From: Omphiscola glabra
Lineage: Eukaryota > Mollusca > Gastropoda > Lymnaeidae
Direction of reading: 5' to 3'
DNA: 64,000 nt
NCBI GenBank assembly: GCA_964017045.1
Contig: OZ024806.1
Location: 7,212,488 to 7,276,487, forward strand
Positions within the stretch are counted from its first letter, which is position 1, and each line of letters starts with the position of its first letter. Both the position numbers and the translations under genes were made by a program. Under the pieces are notes generated by a model. That model was not told where the DNA came from and made no database searches. It was given only the letters and a program-made list of their open reading frames with translations. Below are positions 41,083 through 52,602 of this stretch, one piece after another.

Positions 41083-43894
41083 GTGAGTAGCTAGAATAAC
41101 ATTTAAAGCCATGTATTTTTACACTGCAATTATTAAGTTAAAATATACTTCTCAATTCAAAGTCAATGTACTAGGCAAGATTTCATTAAATTAATTGCTC
41201 TTAACCCATACACTACTAACCTCTAAGGGCAGTCACCCTTATATTTTAAAAATTATTGTTCAACCACTAAACATCATGCATTTTTAACACAAAAAACATT
41301 CAAAAATTCATAATTTAAGTTCATTTTGGATGTTCAGGAACCAGGAAAAGCAGAAACCCTTGTAGCTTGTGTACAGCCAGTATTTGTTTCCTTGCTTCTA
41401 AACATGTCCATCTTCTGTTACCATTGATAGATCACTGGTAGCATCTATGATTTCTGCCAGGCATCGATCTTAACATAAGCTGGCAGCAGCTTGACACATC
41501 TGTTTGTCTCCAACTCCGTGGCATAAGCTGAACCATCTCACCAGTCTGTATCATGAACCATCTCACTAGTCTGTATCATGAACCATCTCACCAGTCTGTA
41601 TCATGAACCATCTCACCAGTCTGTATCATGAACCATCTCACCAGTCTGTATCATGAACCATCTCACCAGTCTGTATCATGAACCATCTCACCAGTCTGTA
41701 TCATGAACCATCTCACCAGTCTGTATCATGAACCATCTCACCAGTCTGTATCATGAACCATCTCACCAGTCTGTATCATGAACCATCTCACCAGTCTGTA
41801 TCATGAACCATCTCACCAGTCTGTATCATGAACCATCTCACCAGTCTGTATCATGAACCATCTCACCAGTCTGTATCATGAACCATCTCACCAGTCTGTA
41901 TCATGAACCATCTCACTAGTCTGTATCATGAACCATCTCACCAGTCTGTATCATGAACCATCTCACCAGTCTGTATCATGAACCATCTCACCAGTCTGTA
42001 TCATGAACCATCTCACCAGTCTGTATCACTCTATTTCTTTAAATATTTTCATCTAATCAGTAACAAGGATCAAACTGTTTGACCAACACTCGGTGACATC
42101 TAATCAGTAACAAGGATCAAACTGTTTGACCAACACTCGGTGACATCTAATCAGTAACAAGGATCAAACTGTTTGACCAACACTCGGTGACATCTAATCA
42201 GTAACAAGGATCAAACTGTTTGACCAACACTCGGTGACATCTAATCAGTAACAAGGATCAAACTGTTTGACCAACACTCGGTGACATCTAATCAGTAACA
42301 AGGATCAAACTGTTTGACCAACACTCGGTGACATCTAATCAGTAACAAGGATCAAACTGTTTGACCAACACTCGGTGACATCTAATCAGTAACAAGGATC
42401 AAACTGTATGACCAACACTCGGTGACAGGGTATTTACATCAGACTCCTGAGGATCATAGCCAAATCTGATTTTAAGTGCAAATCACTTTAACTATATCAA
42501 CATCTGACTAATCTCCATTGTCAGAAATATTGTTTCATGAATAATTTTTAATAGACCGTTACCCTGATGTCAAAGAGTCCAGATACTGACATACTGTAGC
42601 AATAAATTCTCGCACAACACTATTGCAAATTCAGGATTACAACTCCAACTTTACACCACAAAGCTCACCAACTAAATAAGATAAAAATGACAGTTATTCA
42701 TGGAAATAAAGAGAAATCATCTTGTGTCCTACATTTTAAGTATCCCAACGCTATTAGCAAGCGTACAAGACTGCGTGGTATGTAAGTCTTTATGTAATTT
42801 GATCACAGAAAACAAACACACTCTGATTTATAAAAATATTTCCTTTTCCCTCATTCATTCCAAAGCTACGGACCCAGGGAAGTTCTTCGTCGTGAGGATT
42901 TTAGCCTCAAGGGTCAGCTCACGTGCGATTTCAAGTTCACAACATTTTCATGTCGACACCGCCGCCAGCATCAACAAGACAATCAGGAAAAGGATCTCTC
43001 CGTGCAATTATTAGAGGCCCTTGAACCTGCCGTTTGTCTGGTAGGTTCAAGAAATTATTTAAGAAATTGTTTCTGCGTAGTGATCTCGCTACTCACATTT
43101 GTTAAGGGTTTTGTCCCCTTTTAACAGCACCCCACCCCCACCCCCCCCCCCACCCCCGCCCCCGCGTGATATCTTGCTCAACATTTCCTGATTTATTTAA
43201 CTTTTAGATAAGTGTTCCCATTCTGAGTTGTTATGGATCTTACTGTTGCCTTCAGCATAATGAGATGCAGATATTAATATTTTTTCCCCATTTTCAGCAA
43301 AAATATCCCAAGTCACAGATTAACATCTATGTAACAGTTCTGCAAAATGATGGTTCTGGTAAGCCGAATACTTTAGAACATTTTATTGTTATGGTAAGCC
43401 AAATACTTTAGAACATTTTATTGTTCTGGTAAGCCAAATACTTTAGAACATTTTATTGTTCTGGTAAGCCAAATACTTTAGAACATTTTATTGTTCTGGT
43501 AAGCCAAATACTTTAGAACATTTTATTGTTTGAAAAAAATCCTACATTTTTAATCACAGCAAGAAATATTTCTCTTTTACAAATTTCTTGGTATGGTGTA
43601 TACAAGTATTATGTGTGTTGTTTTGTAATTTATGTTGTGTTTACAAAGTTCAAATGTCATACAAGCTGAACGAATCATTTTGTCTCAGAATATTGTTTTT
43701 CATTTTATGCATGTAGCTCATTTTAATTTTAACTCGTCTCAACCTGTCACATTTGATTAACATTTCAGCATTATCTGCTGCTATCATATGTGCATCCCTG
43801 GCGTTGGCTTCGGCAGGTATTGAGATGTACGACCTGGTTCTGGCATCATCGGTGGTAAGTCTTTGTGTACACTGAAGTCTACTTAAATGAATCG

Positions 43895-43927
<33 letters not shown>

Positions 43928-46900
43928 TTTTAAAGTTATTTGCGATTTACTTAGTTCCAGCAATCACCGGTTCAATTAAAATATAAATTTTCTCACTTTT
44001 AAATTTTTTAAATCCTTGCTTTGTACATAACGCATTAATTTAAACAATGAATCGACAACATTTGTAACATTAAACCATCAACTGAGCTATCAATGTATTC
44101 AACTTGTGTCTGCTTGCTTGTCCAAATCTGTCTTTCACAAGAGCTGGTTGCAGCACAGGATAGAGATTCAGGCAGTTTTCTACACAAAACATCATACTCT
44201 TTTTATTTTATGTGCACTTCAGACAGTTTTCTACACACAACGTCATACTCGTTTTATGTGCACTTCAATTTAAAACTTTCTCTTGCAATGTCCAGGTCAA
44301 TTTTTACTTTGTTTCCACTTCACTTTTTGTTTCAACAATGTTTTTGGGAGAACACTGCAATGAAGATGAATACTACGACTATTCTCAATTTCAGGCCATG
44401 CGAGATGCTCTGACAATTGTCGACCCAACAGAACGGGAGGAGGAGGCTGTTCTTAACAAGACGGTGCGTAAATCACTCGATTACCACTTTTAACATCATT
44501 TACCAAAAGCAATCCTATAGTGACAGCACAATCCTGTAGTGACAGCACAATCCTGTAGTAACAACACAATCCTATAGTGACAACACAATCCTATAGTGAC
44601 AACACAATCCTATAGTGACAGCACAATCCTATAGTGATAACACAATCCTGTAGTGACAGCACAACCCTATAGTTCAACATAATCCTGTTGTGACAGCACA
44701 ATCCTGTAGTGACAACACAATCCTGTAGTGGCAACACAATCGTGTAGTGACAGCACAATCCTGTAATGATCAAGTTCTGTGTTAGTCGAAAATGAAATCT
44801 CCAAACAACATTTACCCACAGAAAGCACATTGCTCGCTTGAACCTCTTTGCATGATTATGTCTCTATGGACACATTCTCTTTGCATGATTATGTCTCTAT
44901 GGACACATTCTCTTTGCATGATTATGTCTCTATGGACACCTTCTCTTTGCTAAACATCTTAGAACTATTTTATGCAACATTCAATATCACTTAATCATCA
45001 GTGTTGCTTGTAACTGTGGTTTTGAATTGAGTGGAGAGAACTTATATCTTGTACAGTTTGGGAAATCAGTGTCCTAGGCTGGGGTACCGCGCTATATAAG
45101 ACAACTAACTAATAATAATATTGGGAAAAAAAAAACAACAAAACTCCATTCAAACAAAAAGCCCAAACTCTGTTCAACTTTACAACTCACATTCAAGAAC
45201 TCAACATTTATTTTACTGCACAATTATTCGATGAAAGTCTTGCTACAGATCAATTTTAAGGAACAACGAAAAACGTCTAACAACAATTTTCAAGACTGAA
45301 CAAAATATATTTGACGAAGGAAACAAAAAATATTTCCATTTATTTGGATCAATAAAATTATCTTAACTTATCTTATCTTAATGTTATAAGACATAGTCTG
45401 AATAAGATATTTAGAAACAATTTAACAAGTCTCTAATCAGAACACCCCCCCCCCCCTTTTTTTTTTTTCCTTTCCAAATTTCCATGGTAAGCAAATCCTC
45501 ATTATCTTTATATCAACATGTAAACATTGAATGTTCAATGATCCTACAGTTTTTGTTATAACCAGTTTGTTAGTTATTTTATTGAAAAATGCTAAGACAA
45601 TATCAACTAATTATAAAAGTGTTGGACTGTGATAAAGCTTTAAAATAGATTGTTTCAGTCTGGTTTGTACGCCCGGTCCTATTTTTTTCTCCTTTTTTAG
45701 GTAGGATATATGCATATATATATTATGTAAATTTAATTTATACTTATTTAAATGTTTTGTTGTTGTACTGATGGAGTCATGTGCCGAAACATCTTCTTAT
45801 GTATGATGTAAAATTATTATCAAAGCTTAAACGTATATTGTAATATTGACACAGATTGTTCGTGTCTAATTTATGTAAGAGAATGTCAGCAGTTGTAGTT
45901 TGAGAGCTTGGTGATGACAGTATATTTGTTGGGGTTTGCATTTTGTGATGCTGTGTCATCAGAATAGGAGACAAGAATTTCCCCAAGTCACTTTCCATCA
46001 TATACGGACGGCTAACAATTTTTTTTTTCCAAATGGCTGTAGAGTTGGTTGGTTTAGCAGCGTGCATGTTACCTAAAAAAAATAATAAACTGGTAGATGA
46101 TAATTATTAGTATTTTTTTAAATTGTGCACTATAAATGTTAATATCTGTACTTGAATAGGACAAGACTGAGCTAAACGCTGGACGCATGACTGTGGCATT
46201 CCTTCCTTCTATCAATCAAGTTTCAGCTATTTCCTCTGATGGAGAAATACTCTGTGAAACACTGACCAAGGTATGGGGGAAAACAAAATCAATGGTGACA
46301 TTTTTTTAAAAACTTCTAACACGTAGGTCCATTGTTCGGTGTAGGTCCATTGTTCCGTGTAGGTCCATTGTTCTGTGTTCGTATCGTATTTGAAGGTTTG
46401 GAAGAAACTGGAAAATAAATTCTCCAGTGCATGGAAAATAAAGGCAAATTGGCAAAGAAAAAAAGTCAGTCTCTCAAAGTTTGGGGAAAATGATTGTCTG
46501 TGTGCCTAAGCCTACATTTGATCTAGACTACATTTGACCATGCCTACCTTTGACTAGGCCTACATTTTCCTGGCCTACATTTGACCAAGCCTGTGCGTTC
46601 TTTGATAAACTCTTTTGGCCTTTGTTATTGTTTCCTTTTTGGATTAGCGACACACATGCGTTTTCTGTTCAAATCCTTCAACTCTGTTGAACAGTCTACA
46701 ACATTAAATATGCCTGGAGTTTATTCTTTTAATGATGTATGGCTCGATAAGTTAGAATACAAGTTTATTTCTAAATAAAGTAGCGGATGACAAGAGGAAA
46801 GCCCGGAAAGCCTAGCCTGTTGCCACTGTTTAAAAAAACGACAAAATTGGTGAAGGAGCGCCAAACAGATGTGCAAATGGTAAGTTACAGTGACTTAGAA

Positions 46901-49401
46901 ACCTATTGATCAGCTCACTTAGCCGACTTAAAATTTGGATGATCTAACATTTACATTTTACTGACTTTTCGGGTTTCTCTCTGGTTCCTTTCCTATAATT
47001 ATTTAATGGAGCTACTCATTTGGCTACTACAAATTATTTTATCCAGACTTAAGACTATCAGTTCATTATAATGTGAGATTAATAATATCAGGATAAGCTT
47101 GACTATAATTACCATAATAAAATAATTTGTTGTTTATTATATTTTAGGAAAAATCACATTCATAACGAGAAATCTGCATTTCTTTGACTGCCATTACTGA
47201 ATATTTAAATACAACTAATAATGTTGACGCAATGCCATCACCATCAAGAGACTCTCGTGGACAGAGATCAGTGCCATCACCATCAAGGGACTCTCATGGA
47301 CAGGGATCAGTACCATCACCATCAAGGGACTCTCATGGACAGGGATCAGTACCATCACCATCAAGGGCCTCTCATGGACAGGGATCAGTGCCATCACCAT
47401 CAATCATGGACAAGGATCAGTACCATCACCATCAAGGGACTCTTATGGGCAGGGATCAGTGCCATCACCATCAAGGGACTCTCATGGACAGGGATCAGTA
47501 CCATCCCCATCAAGGGACTCTTATGGACAGGGATCAGTGCCATCACCATCAAGGGACTCTCATGGACAGGGATCAGTACCATCACCATCAAGGGACTCTC
47601 ATGGACAGGGATCAGTGCCATCACCATCAAGGGACTCTCATGGACAGGGATCAGTACCATCACCATCAAGGGACTCTTATGGACAGGGATTAGTGCCGTC
47701 ACCATCAAGGGACTCTCATGGACAGGGATCAGTGCCATCACCATCAAGGGCCTCTCATGGACTTGGATCAACAGCAAAACCTGTTATTATTCAGTCTTAC
47801 AGCACAAAGATGGAAGTGCTTACCGCTGAAATCATTTGGACAATGAATTGTCGAAATGGCCATTACAGCTAATAATTTTCCAAAGACACTGTAGAACGTT
47901 TCAAGGCCATGTTACCCACTTGTTATACAGCACAACAGTTTGCACATGCTGATGGGAAGTCTGCATATCTCAGCATTACTGGTATAGCCACCTACTTGCT
48001 CATATGCTTTTTAAAAAAAAATAAGAGCAGCTTCTACTTATATTTGATGAAACAATGGACAAAGGGATGCAAGAAAAGCAAAAGGATACATATGTTTTCA
48101 ATCCGATTCAGTTTGATTATCACAGACCTTGGACACAAGGGCTTTTTATTACTGTCTATGGATGGCGGTTCATTGAACTGGAAACTGGTCTATGGATGGC
48201 TCTGTCCTTGGATGGCCCTGCATTGAACTGGAAACTGGTCTATGGATGGCTCTGTCTATGGAAGGCCCTGCATTGAACTGGATACTGGTCTATCGATGGC
48301 TCTGTCTATGGATGGTCCTGCATTCAACTGGAAACTGGTCTATGGATGGCTCTGTCTAGGATGTCAATGCATTGATCTGGAAAATTATCTATGGATTGCC
48401 ATTCATTGAACCTGAATCTTATTTATCTATGGATGGCATTAAACTGGAAACTATTTCACATGGATACAACTGGGCAGTCATGACATTTTAAAATATCGTA
48501 AAAGGACATTTCCTCATTAGCCTGTGCCTGATGATTCACTATGATTACTATGTTTCAACTGTAATTCAAACATACTTTTGATCACTTGACTGATGTACAT
48601 ATATGGTATAACATTGTACATACTTTTGTATAAAGGATATTAAAGGATATTTCTACTAGAATAAACTGGCTATCTTTGTATGTGTTGTATATAAGGACTT
48701 TGCATCTATGCGGCCCGGCAACTGATATTATGCGGCCCTCGAAGGCATTTAGAAATAAAAAAAATTAATTTGTTTTTAAGTTATTTTGTTACATAATTTC
48801 ATGTACAGTTATTATTGTTTTAACATTTTGGATCAACTTTCTAATTTTATATTTTTTTAAACAGTCCTTGACTTTTGTCATCTTATGCTAAAATGCGAAT
48901 TTTCCGATTTTAATATAGAGAAATGTTTATGGACATGTAAAAATTGGAGACAATATACACGCGGCCGCCCAATAGCTTTACATTTGTCAATGTGGTCCTC
49001 CACACAAAAAGTTTGCCCACCCCTGATCTATGCTATAAGTAGCAGTTAGTTTTTTTTTCTTCTTTATAAAATGATAATAATAATAAAGAGGTCTTTGAAT
49101 TTTAAAAAAAAATGTCTTTATGGGTTTGGAAAAATGTGTGAATTCTGGCCCTTGAAGTCTGTATGAACCCTGGTTTCATCAACAGTTTTGAATCAAGGCA
49201 TTAAAAAGAAAAATTTGTTAGTGCCAAGTGTTTTTAATTGTATCTAAATATATACCCTAAATTTTAACTAATTAAAAAAAGAACTTTAATTTTTTTTAAC
49301 AGAGTATGAGGTTGTGTGTAGAAAACTGCCTGAAACTTTATCCTGTGCTGCAACAAGCTCTTGTGAAACACAGATTGGACAAGCAAGCAGAAACACGTTG
49401 A
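41004..49401 (+). CDS. EXOSC6: Exosome complex component MTR3 (EXOSC6), 5' end missing
   Basis: This is the gene-level entry; coding exons are 41004-41082, 42866-43040, 43298-43358, 43769-43854, 44395-44463, 46160-46270 and 49303-49401. All joins are in phase and give 225 residues plus a partial first codon. MTR3 is one of six RNase PH-like subunits of the eukaryotic exosome ring that threads RNA to the catalytic subunit; it has lost phosphorolytic activity in animals. Diagnostic blocks are RAGVISQARGSGYIEVDQTK, LEALEPAVCL, AGIEMYDLVLASSV, GRMTVAFLPSINQVSAIS and LYPVLQQALVKH, which follow the order seen in human EXOSC6 (about 272 residues). About 45 N-terminal residues remain unlocated. The ending ETR is close to the human C-terminal position. 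It is constitutive in other animals; nothing regulatory is visible here. Confidence 0.9.
41522..42028. repeat. 25-bp minisatellite, about 20 copies, in an EXOSC6 intron
   Basis: The unit is GAACCATCTCACCAGTCTGT plus ATCAT. Copies are almost identical; two carry CACTAG for CACCAG, useful as position markers. Recent expansion is likely. Confidence 0.97.
42050..42427. repeat. 47-bp minisatellite, about 8 copies, in an EXOSC6 intron
   Basis: Units contain AAGGATCAAACTGTTTGACC and CACTCGGTGACATCTAATCA. The period was measured between 42065 and 42112. One copy near the right end has GTATGACC. Confidence 0.97.
42866..43040 (+). CDS. EXOSC6: EXOSC6 exon, central RNase PH segment
   Basis: The acceptor is CATTCATTCCAAAG and the donor GTAGGT. 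The first base (C) completes Val. It encodes YGPREVLRREDFSLKGQLTC, then DFKFTTFSCRHRR, a Gln-rich linker, and LSVQLLEALEPAVCL. This corresponds to the CDFRRAPF...LQEALEPAV region of vertebrate MTR3. It ends in phase 0. Confidence 0.9.
43298..43358 (+). CDS. EXOSC6: EXOSC6 exon, short strand segment
   Basis: The acceptor is CCCCATTTTCAG. It encodes QKYPKSQINIYVTVLQNDGS and ends in phase 1. Its donor GTAAGCC is the first copy of a five-copy tandem repeat in the following intron. Confidence 0.9.
43353..43530. repeat. 35-bp tandem repeat of the EXOSC6 splice donor, 5 copies
   Basis: Each unit contains TTCTGGTAAGCCAAATACTT and TAGAACATTTTATTG. GTAAG occurs at 43359 (the real donor), 43394, 43429, 43464 and 43499, exactly 35 bp apart. 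The first unit overlaps the last six coding bases of the exon; the second has TTATG before its GTAAG. Confidence 0.92.
43769..43854 (+). CDS. EXOSC6: EXOSC6 exon, conserved helix
   Basis: The acceptor is AACATTTCAG and the donor GTAAGT. It completes Ala from the previous exon and encodes LSAAIICASLALASAGIEMY and DLVLASSV. The AALA...AGIEMYD pattern is the most conserved MTR3/RNase PH stretch. It ends in phase 0. Confidence 0.92.
43897..43923. repeat. Poly-T tract of 27 in an EXOSC6 intron
   Basis: This is one of the longest T homopolymers in the window. It lies about 43 nt downstream of a splice donor. Confidence 0.95.
44395..44463 (+). CDS. EXOSC6: EXOSC6 exon, D-P-T segment
   Basis: The acceptor is ATTCTCAATTTCAG and the donor GTGCGT. 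It encodes AMRDALTIVDPTEREEEAVL and NKT, matching the vertebrate LLDPTRLEEE region. Both ends are phase 0, so skipping it would keep the frame. Confidence 0.85.
44510..44770. repeat. 19-bp minisatellite, about 13 copies, in an EXOSC6 intron
   Basis: The unit is CACAATCCTGTAGTGACAG with CCTATAG and ACAAC variants. It begins about 48 nt after the exon donor. Confidence 0.92.
44848..44945. repeat. 33-bp tandem repeat, 3 copies
   Basis: Units contain CTCTTTGCATGATTATGTCT and CTATGGACACATT. Confidence 0.9.
45071..45118 (-). repeat. Dispersed repeat fragment (inverted copy of 7373-7411)
   Basis: On the minus strand it reads TTAGTTGTCTTATATAGCGC then GGTACCCCAGCCTAGGAC, nearly identical to the copy at 7373. 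It sits in an EXOSC6 intron. Confidence 0.6.
46160..46270 (+). CDS. EXOSC6: EXOSC6 exon, C-terminal RNase PH strand segment
   Basis: The acceptor is TACTTGAATAG and the donor GTATGG. It encodes DKTELNAGRMTVAFLPSINQ, VSAISSDGEILCETLTK. The A-G-x-T-V-A-x-x-P-x-x-N-Q-V pattern matches EXOSC6. Phase is 0 at both ends. Confidence 0.92.
46315..46380. repeat. 18-bp tandem repeat, about 3 copies
   Basis: The unit GTAGGTCCATTGTTCCGT is repeated about three times in the last EXOSC6 intron. Confidence 0.85.
46797..48200 (+). pseudogene. Decayed hAT-like transposase gene in the last EXOSC6 intron
   Basis: Pieces of a transposase-like protein lie in order but broken by stops and frameshifts. First is a basic N-terminus (MTRGKPGKPSLLPLFKKTTK) from 46797, next the 39-bp array, then EVLTAEIIWTMNCRNGHYS (to 47872), FSKDTVERFKAMLPT and AQQFAHADGKSAYLSITGIA, and, after a frameshift near 48040, FDETMDKGMQEKQKDTYV. 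From memory, the order (AEIIW, F-x-x-M, A-x-x-F...K-x-x-Y-x-x-x-G-I-A, then FDET) resembles the central region of hAT-related transposases, where the D of FDE[ST] is a candidate catalytic residue. The C-terminal dimerisation region was not found. I cannot confirm the family without a search. Confidence 0.5.
47228..47765. repeat. 39-bp (13-codon) repeat inside the transposase pseudogene, about 13 copies
   Basis: Units contain CCATCACCATCAAGGGACTC and TCATGGACAGGGATCAGT. In one frame it encodes PSPSRDSHGQGSV repeats. A partial unit near 47400 shifts the frame, so the 169- and 137-codon frames cover different halves. The in-frame unit length hints that expansion began while the sequence was coding, but both frames now stay open mainly because the unit lacks stops. 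Confidence 0.93.
48160..48360. repeat. About 51-bp repeat, about 4 copies, decaying to the right
   Basis: Units share GGATGGCTCTGTCTATGGAT, CCCTGCATTGAACTGGAAAC and TGGTCTATGG. More divergent copies continue to about 48450. Confidence 0.85.
48704..49033. mobile_element. hAT element remnant with 8-bp duplication, left terminus missing
   Basis: ATCTATGC flanks the block at 48704-48711 and 49026-49033. The right end, AAAAAGTTTGCCCACCCCTG, is the reverse complement of a classic hAT terminus (CAGGGGTGGGCAAAC). The left side begins directly with GGCCCGGCAAC and lacks the matching CAGGGGTG end, though GCGGCCC words typical of hAT subterminal sequence follow. It probably lost its left end. It has no coding capacity. 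Confidence 0.72.
49303..49401 (+). CDS. EXOSC6: EXOSC6 last exon with stop
   Basis: The acceptor is TTTTTTTAACAG. It encodes SMRLCVENCLKLYPVLQQAL and VKHRLDKQAETR, then TGA at 49399-49401. The LYPVLQQ motif is shared with vertebrate EXOSC6. The preceding intron is about 3 kb and holds a transposase pseudogene and a hAT remnant. Confidence 0.92.
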   Translation, partial: SMRLCVENCLKLYPVLQQALVKHRLDKQAETR

Positions 49402-49511
49402 ATATGTTGAGCACGTTGAATATGTTGAGCACTCAGACGTTGTTATGATGTTACAAATGCTGTAAATTCATTGTTTAAAAGTGGACAGTTACAAATGTTG
49501 GACTTAATAAA
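49402..49511 (+). other. EXOSC6: EXOSC6 3' UTR with poly(A) signal
   Basis: AATAAA at 49506-49511 follows the stop by about 105 nt and is followed by T-rich sequence. It is the nearest candidate cleavage signal, implying a short 3' UTR. Confidence 0.6.
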
Positions 49512-49873
49512 AAATGTTTTAATAATATGAACCCATCTCCTTGTCTTTCTTTTCAATTAATCCGTCTTCATTTAATGAGATGGTCAGTTATTATTTGGTG
49601 TCCGATATTTAAGTTTGATCATTGAATCCATTAATTGCATTTAGAAATTGGGAACAAAATTATAGTTCAATTTAGACAATAATAGTTGACTTGGAAATCT
49701 AATAGTGGCTAGATTTAGATCAGGTTTTTTAAAAAAATCTGTTGGCCTACAAAGCAAAAGCTGTATTCCTTTGAATGATGAAGGCAGGAAACTATAAATA
49801 GTAGGTCAATAAAGATCAGATGTGTTCAACTAAACTCTGTTTTTAAACACATTTTTCATATCAGATTGAGGTT

Positions 49874-49899
49874 TGCTCTATGGCCAGCTAGAAACTCTG
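49874..49899. repeat. 26-bp dispersed exact repeat, copy 1
   Basis: The word begins TGCTCTATGGCC and ends GAAACTCTG. It is identical to 55809-55834. Confidence 0.85.
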
Positions 49900-52602
49900 C
49901 CGTGTTGGTTTGTACATAACAAATCACATTCCTGTAACAAATTATGTGAATCACATTCAGACTAAAGTAAAAAGCATGAAAAAGAAGCCAACACAGTAAA
50001 GATTTTATCCAGTCTTGTATTAGATATCAGTCGACAGGATTAAGATGTAAAAATTCTAATAAACAAACAAAAAAGTGATTTAAAATGATGGTAAGTTATT
50101 TAATGTGAAATCATGAAATAGGTCAAAGGTCAAACTGCAAAAATCTCCCATGCTCAAAGCAAAAAAACAAAAATAAAAGCATCAATGTGGAGTAAAGACA
50201 TTGCAGATGGCATTTGTATTTTTTTTAATATTTTTTTTGCTGTGAGCATGACAGGTATTTGAAAATCAGTTAAAAAGCACTCTAATTATTTATCAAACTG
50301 CAGATCTCACTCATAAACCTACACACATGTTAAATTCACAGACATGCATACAGTCTACTTTCATCACGTGGAAAGAAAAAAGAAGCTTGCAGTCCTATTA
50401 GGGGGTTGACAACATGGAATATAAAATTATTAATCTATGAATAAGCATCAGCTCTCATAATTCTTCTAGAGCTGGTTTTTAAAAAAATCCAATTTGTTTC
50501 ATTTTGAATAGGCGGAATGATCACTTTGTTTCAAGTTCATGCCTTAAGTTATGGTAATGTAGTTGAACTGTAACTGTGCCATAGAATAAGCAAAAATTTA
50601 GCAATGCTATCAAAATTGGGCTGATGAAATTTTTGTATTCTAAAGCTCCAGTTACATCAGAGATTTCTTCTTTGCTCAAGTCACAAAGTCTTGTAACCCC
50701 AACCTGTACTCTTCTAAAAACTTATTGCAGTTTTTAGATAAAAATACATTTGACTTTTCTAAAAAAAAAAAATATTTAAATTTGAAGTTTTACCTAAAAC
50801 TTAAGCTTAAATCATTGTTGAGAAAAAAAACTTAAATTCAAAAATACCCTTTAACTATAAGCATTCAGGTTTTTGACAAAGCTCAGAATATCATCTACCA
50901 CAATGTTCAGGGCCATTGTGACAACAACATGTTTTCTAATGATTTTGCTATTTGTACATAAATGATAAACGCTTATATAGTATGAGTTAATAGAAAATAA
51001 AAACAAATTATTCCTTTTTTTTTTTTTGTCCAATCAATAAAAAAAAGAAGGAAAAAAAAGAGGTGAACATAATTATTATCACAGAAACATATTTCACAAT
51101 AAAAATTGTAATTTTTTTTATAACGCTTTGATTGTAGAGATGTGCGTGGCATAGAGTTACATCTTAGAATTGAATTGATCATTAAACAACCCTTAAAAAC
51201 AAAGTTTTTTCTTATAAATCCTTTAAATGTAACATCCAGCTGAAACATGCATGCCACACATTTTTTTCATGCCCCTGAACTATATTAATATTCTAATGAC
51301 CCACCCGCTTTTACACAGCAGATTTATTTCACCAACAACTGTAAAAAAAAAAAAAAAATATTACGCAACAAACGCACTTGCAATATTAAAAAAAAAAAAA
51401 ATCTCATTTAGCTCAGTTATTGGGAATTTTATTTTATCTTTCCCTTCTGATTTTTGGGGGTTAGGGTGAAAATTTGATAAAATGTGTCGTCATCGGCAAC
51501 GAGTTTATGTGCCAAGTTGCAGCTCAAAAGGTTCACAGGAAGTGGGTCAATTAGCTGTCCGAAGATTTTGCCAGCCAGCCACCCACGAACAAAAGCAAAG
51601 TTAATGTAAAGGATTTAAAAATAATCAGCAAAGAAGAGTGGATAGCTTCACAAGAAAATAAAAACCTAATTGATGAAACTTTCCTTGAATAAATCCTTAA
51701 TGCACATAATTTTTGTAGAAACTACAAGGAATTTTTAAAAATGTCATACCATATCAGAAACAAATTTTATAGGTTAAAAACATCTTCAAGTCCAATCTGA
51801 TCAACAATTTATGAAGATTTACATAACCTAAGATCAAGGACAACCAAAATTAACGAGTCTTTAGAGTAATTTAAAATTTTGTCCCCGATACAAAATTTAC
51901 AAAAAAAAGTAAAATTGCAGAAACGTATTTTATTGAGCAGTAGTTTTGGATTACGTTTTATTTACAAATAGCTCTTTGAATTATGAACGTTGGATTAAAG
52001 AATTTAGTATGTGCCTTAATGATAATGACCTTAGCCAAGACAGTTTTAGGATTTTTATAAGCAAATAGTGAATAAATGAAATTCTATGCATACAAAAAAG
52101 AGACACCTAAATTTAACTACCTGTATTAAGGCTTGTAACTAGTTTTCTATTTGTATTTTTTCAACTTTAATTGACATTAGTAGCTTGTGGTTATAAGAAA
52201 GTTATATATTTTGATATAAAATATCACGCTTTTCAATAATCACTAAAACCTAATAATTCCATCATATCCAGAAAAAGTGTTTCTATAAGTGTAAGTTGTT
52301 TGACTCATCTTGTACAAAAACCTGTTAAAAAAAAAACTTGTGGTATCTGTAGGAATAGAACTTATTCGTAAATAAAAAAACTGACTGTGCCTACAAAACT
52401 AAAATAGTACGACTTTCATACATTTTGAAATATTTAGTTCATTCAGCAGGACATATCTTTCAATTATTCAATAATTTTATTGTTTTTTGGAGCGCCGTGT
52501 GCCTGAACAAAGAAGAATTACTTTTGGTTAAAATTTTTTTTTTATCCATATGACTCTTCTTTGTTAATATACTCCAACAAATGGATTCATTTGTTCGGTT
52601 AA

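Noticed and set aside
42700..43014. 104-codon open frame in the EXOSC6 region
   Set aside because: It overlaps the real exon 42866-43040 in a different frame; the splice-consistent frame matches EXOSC6.
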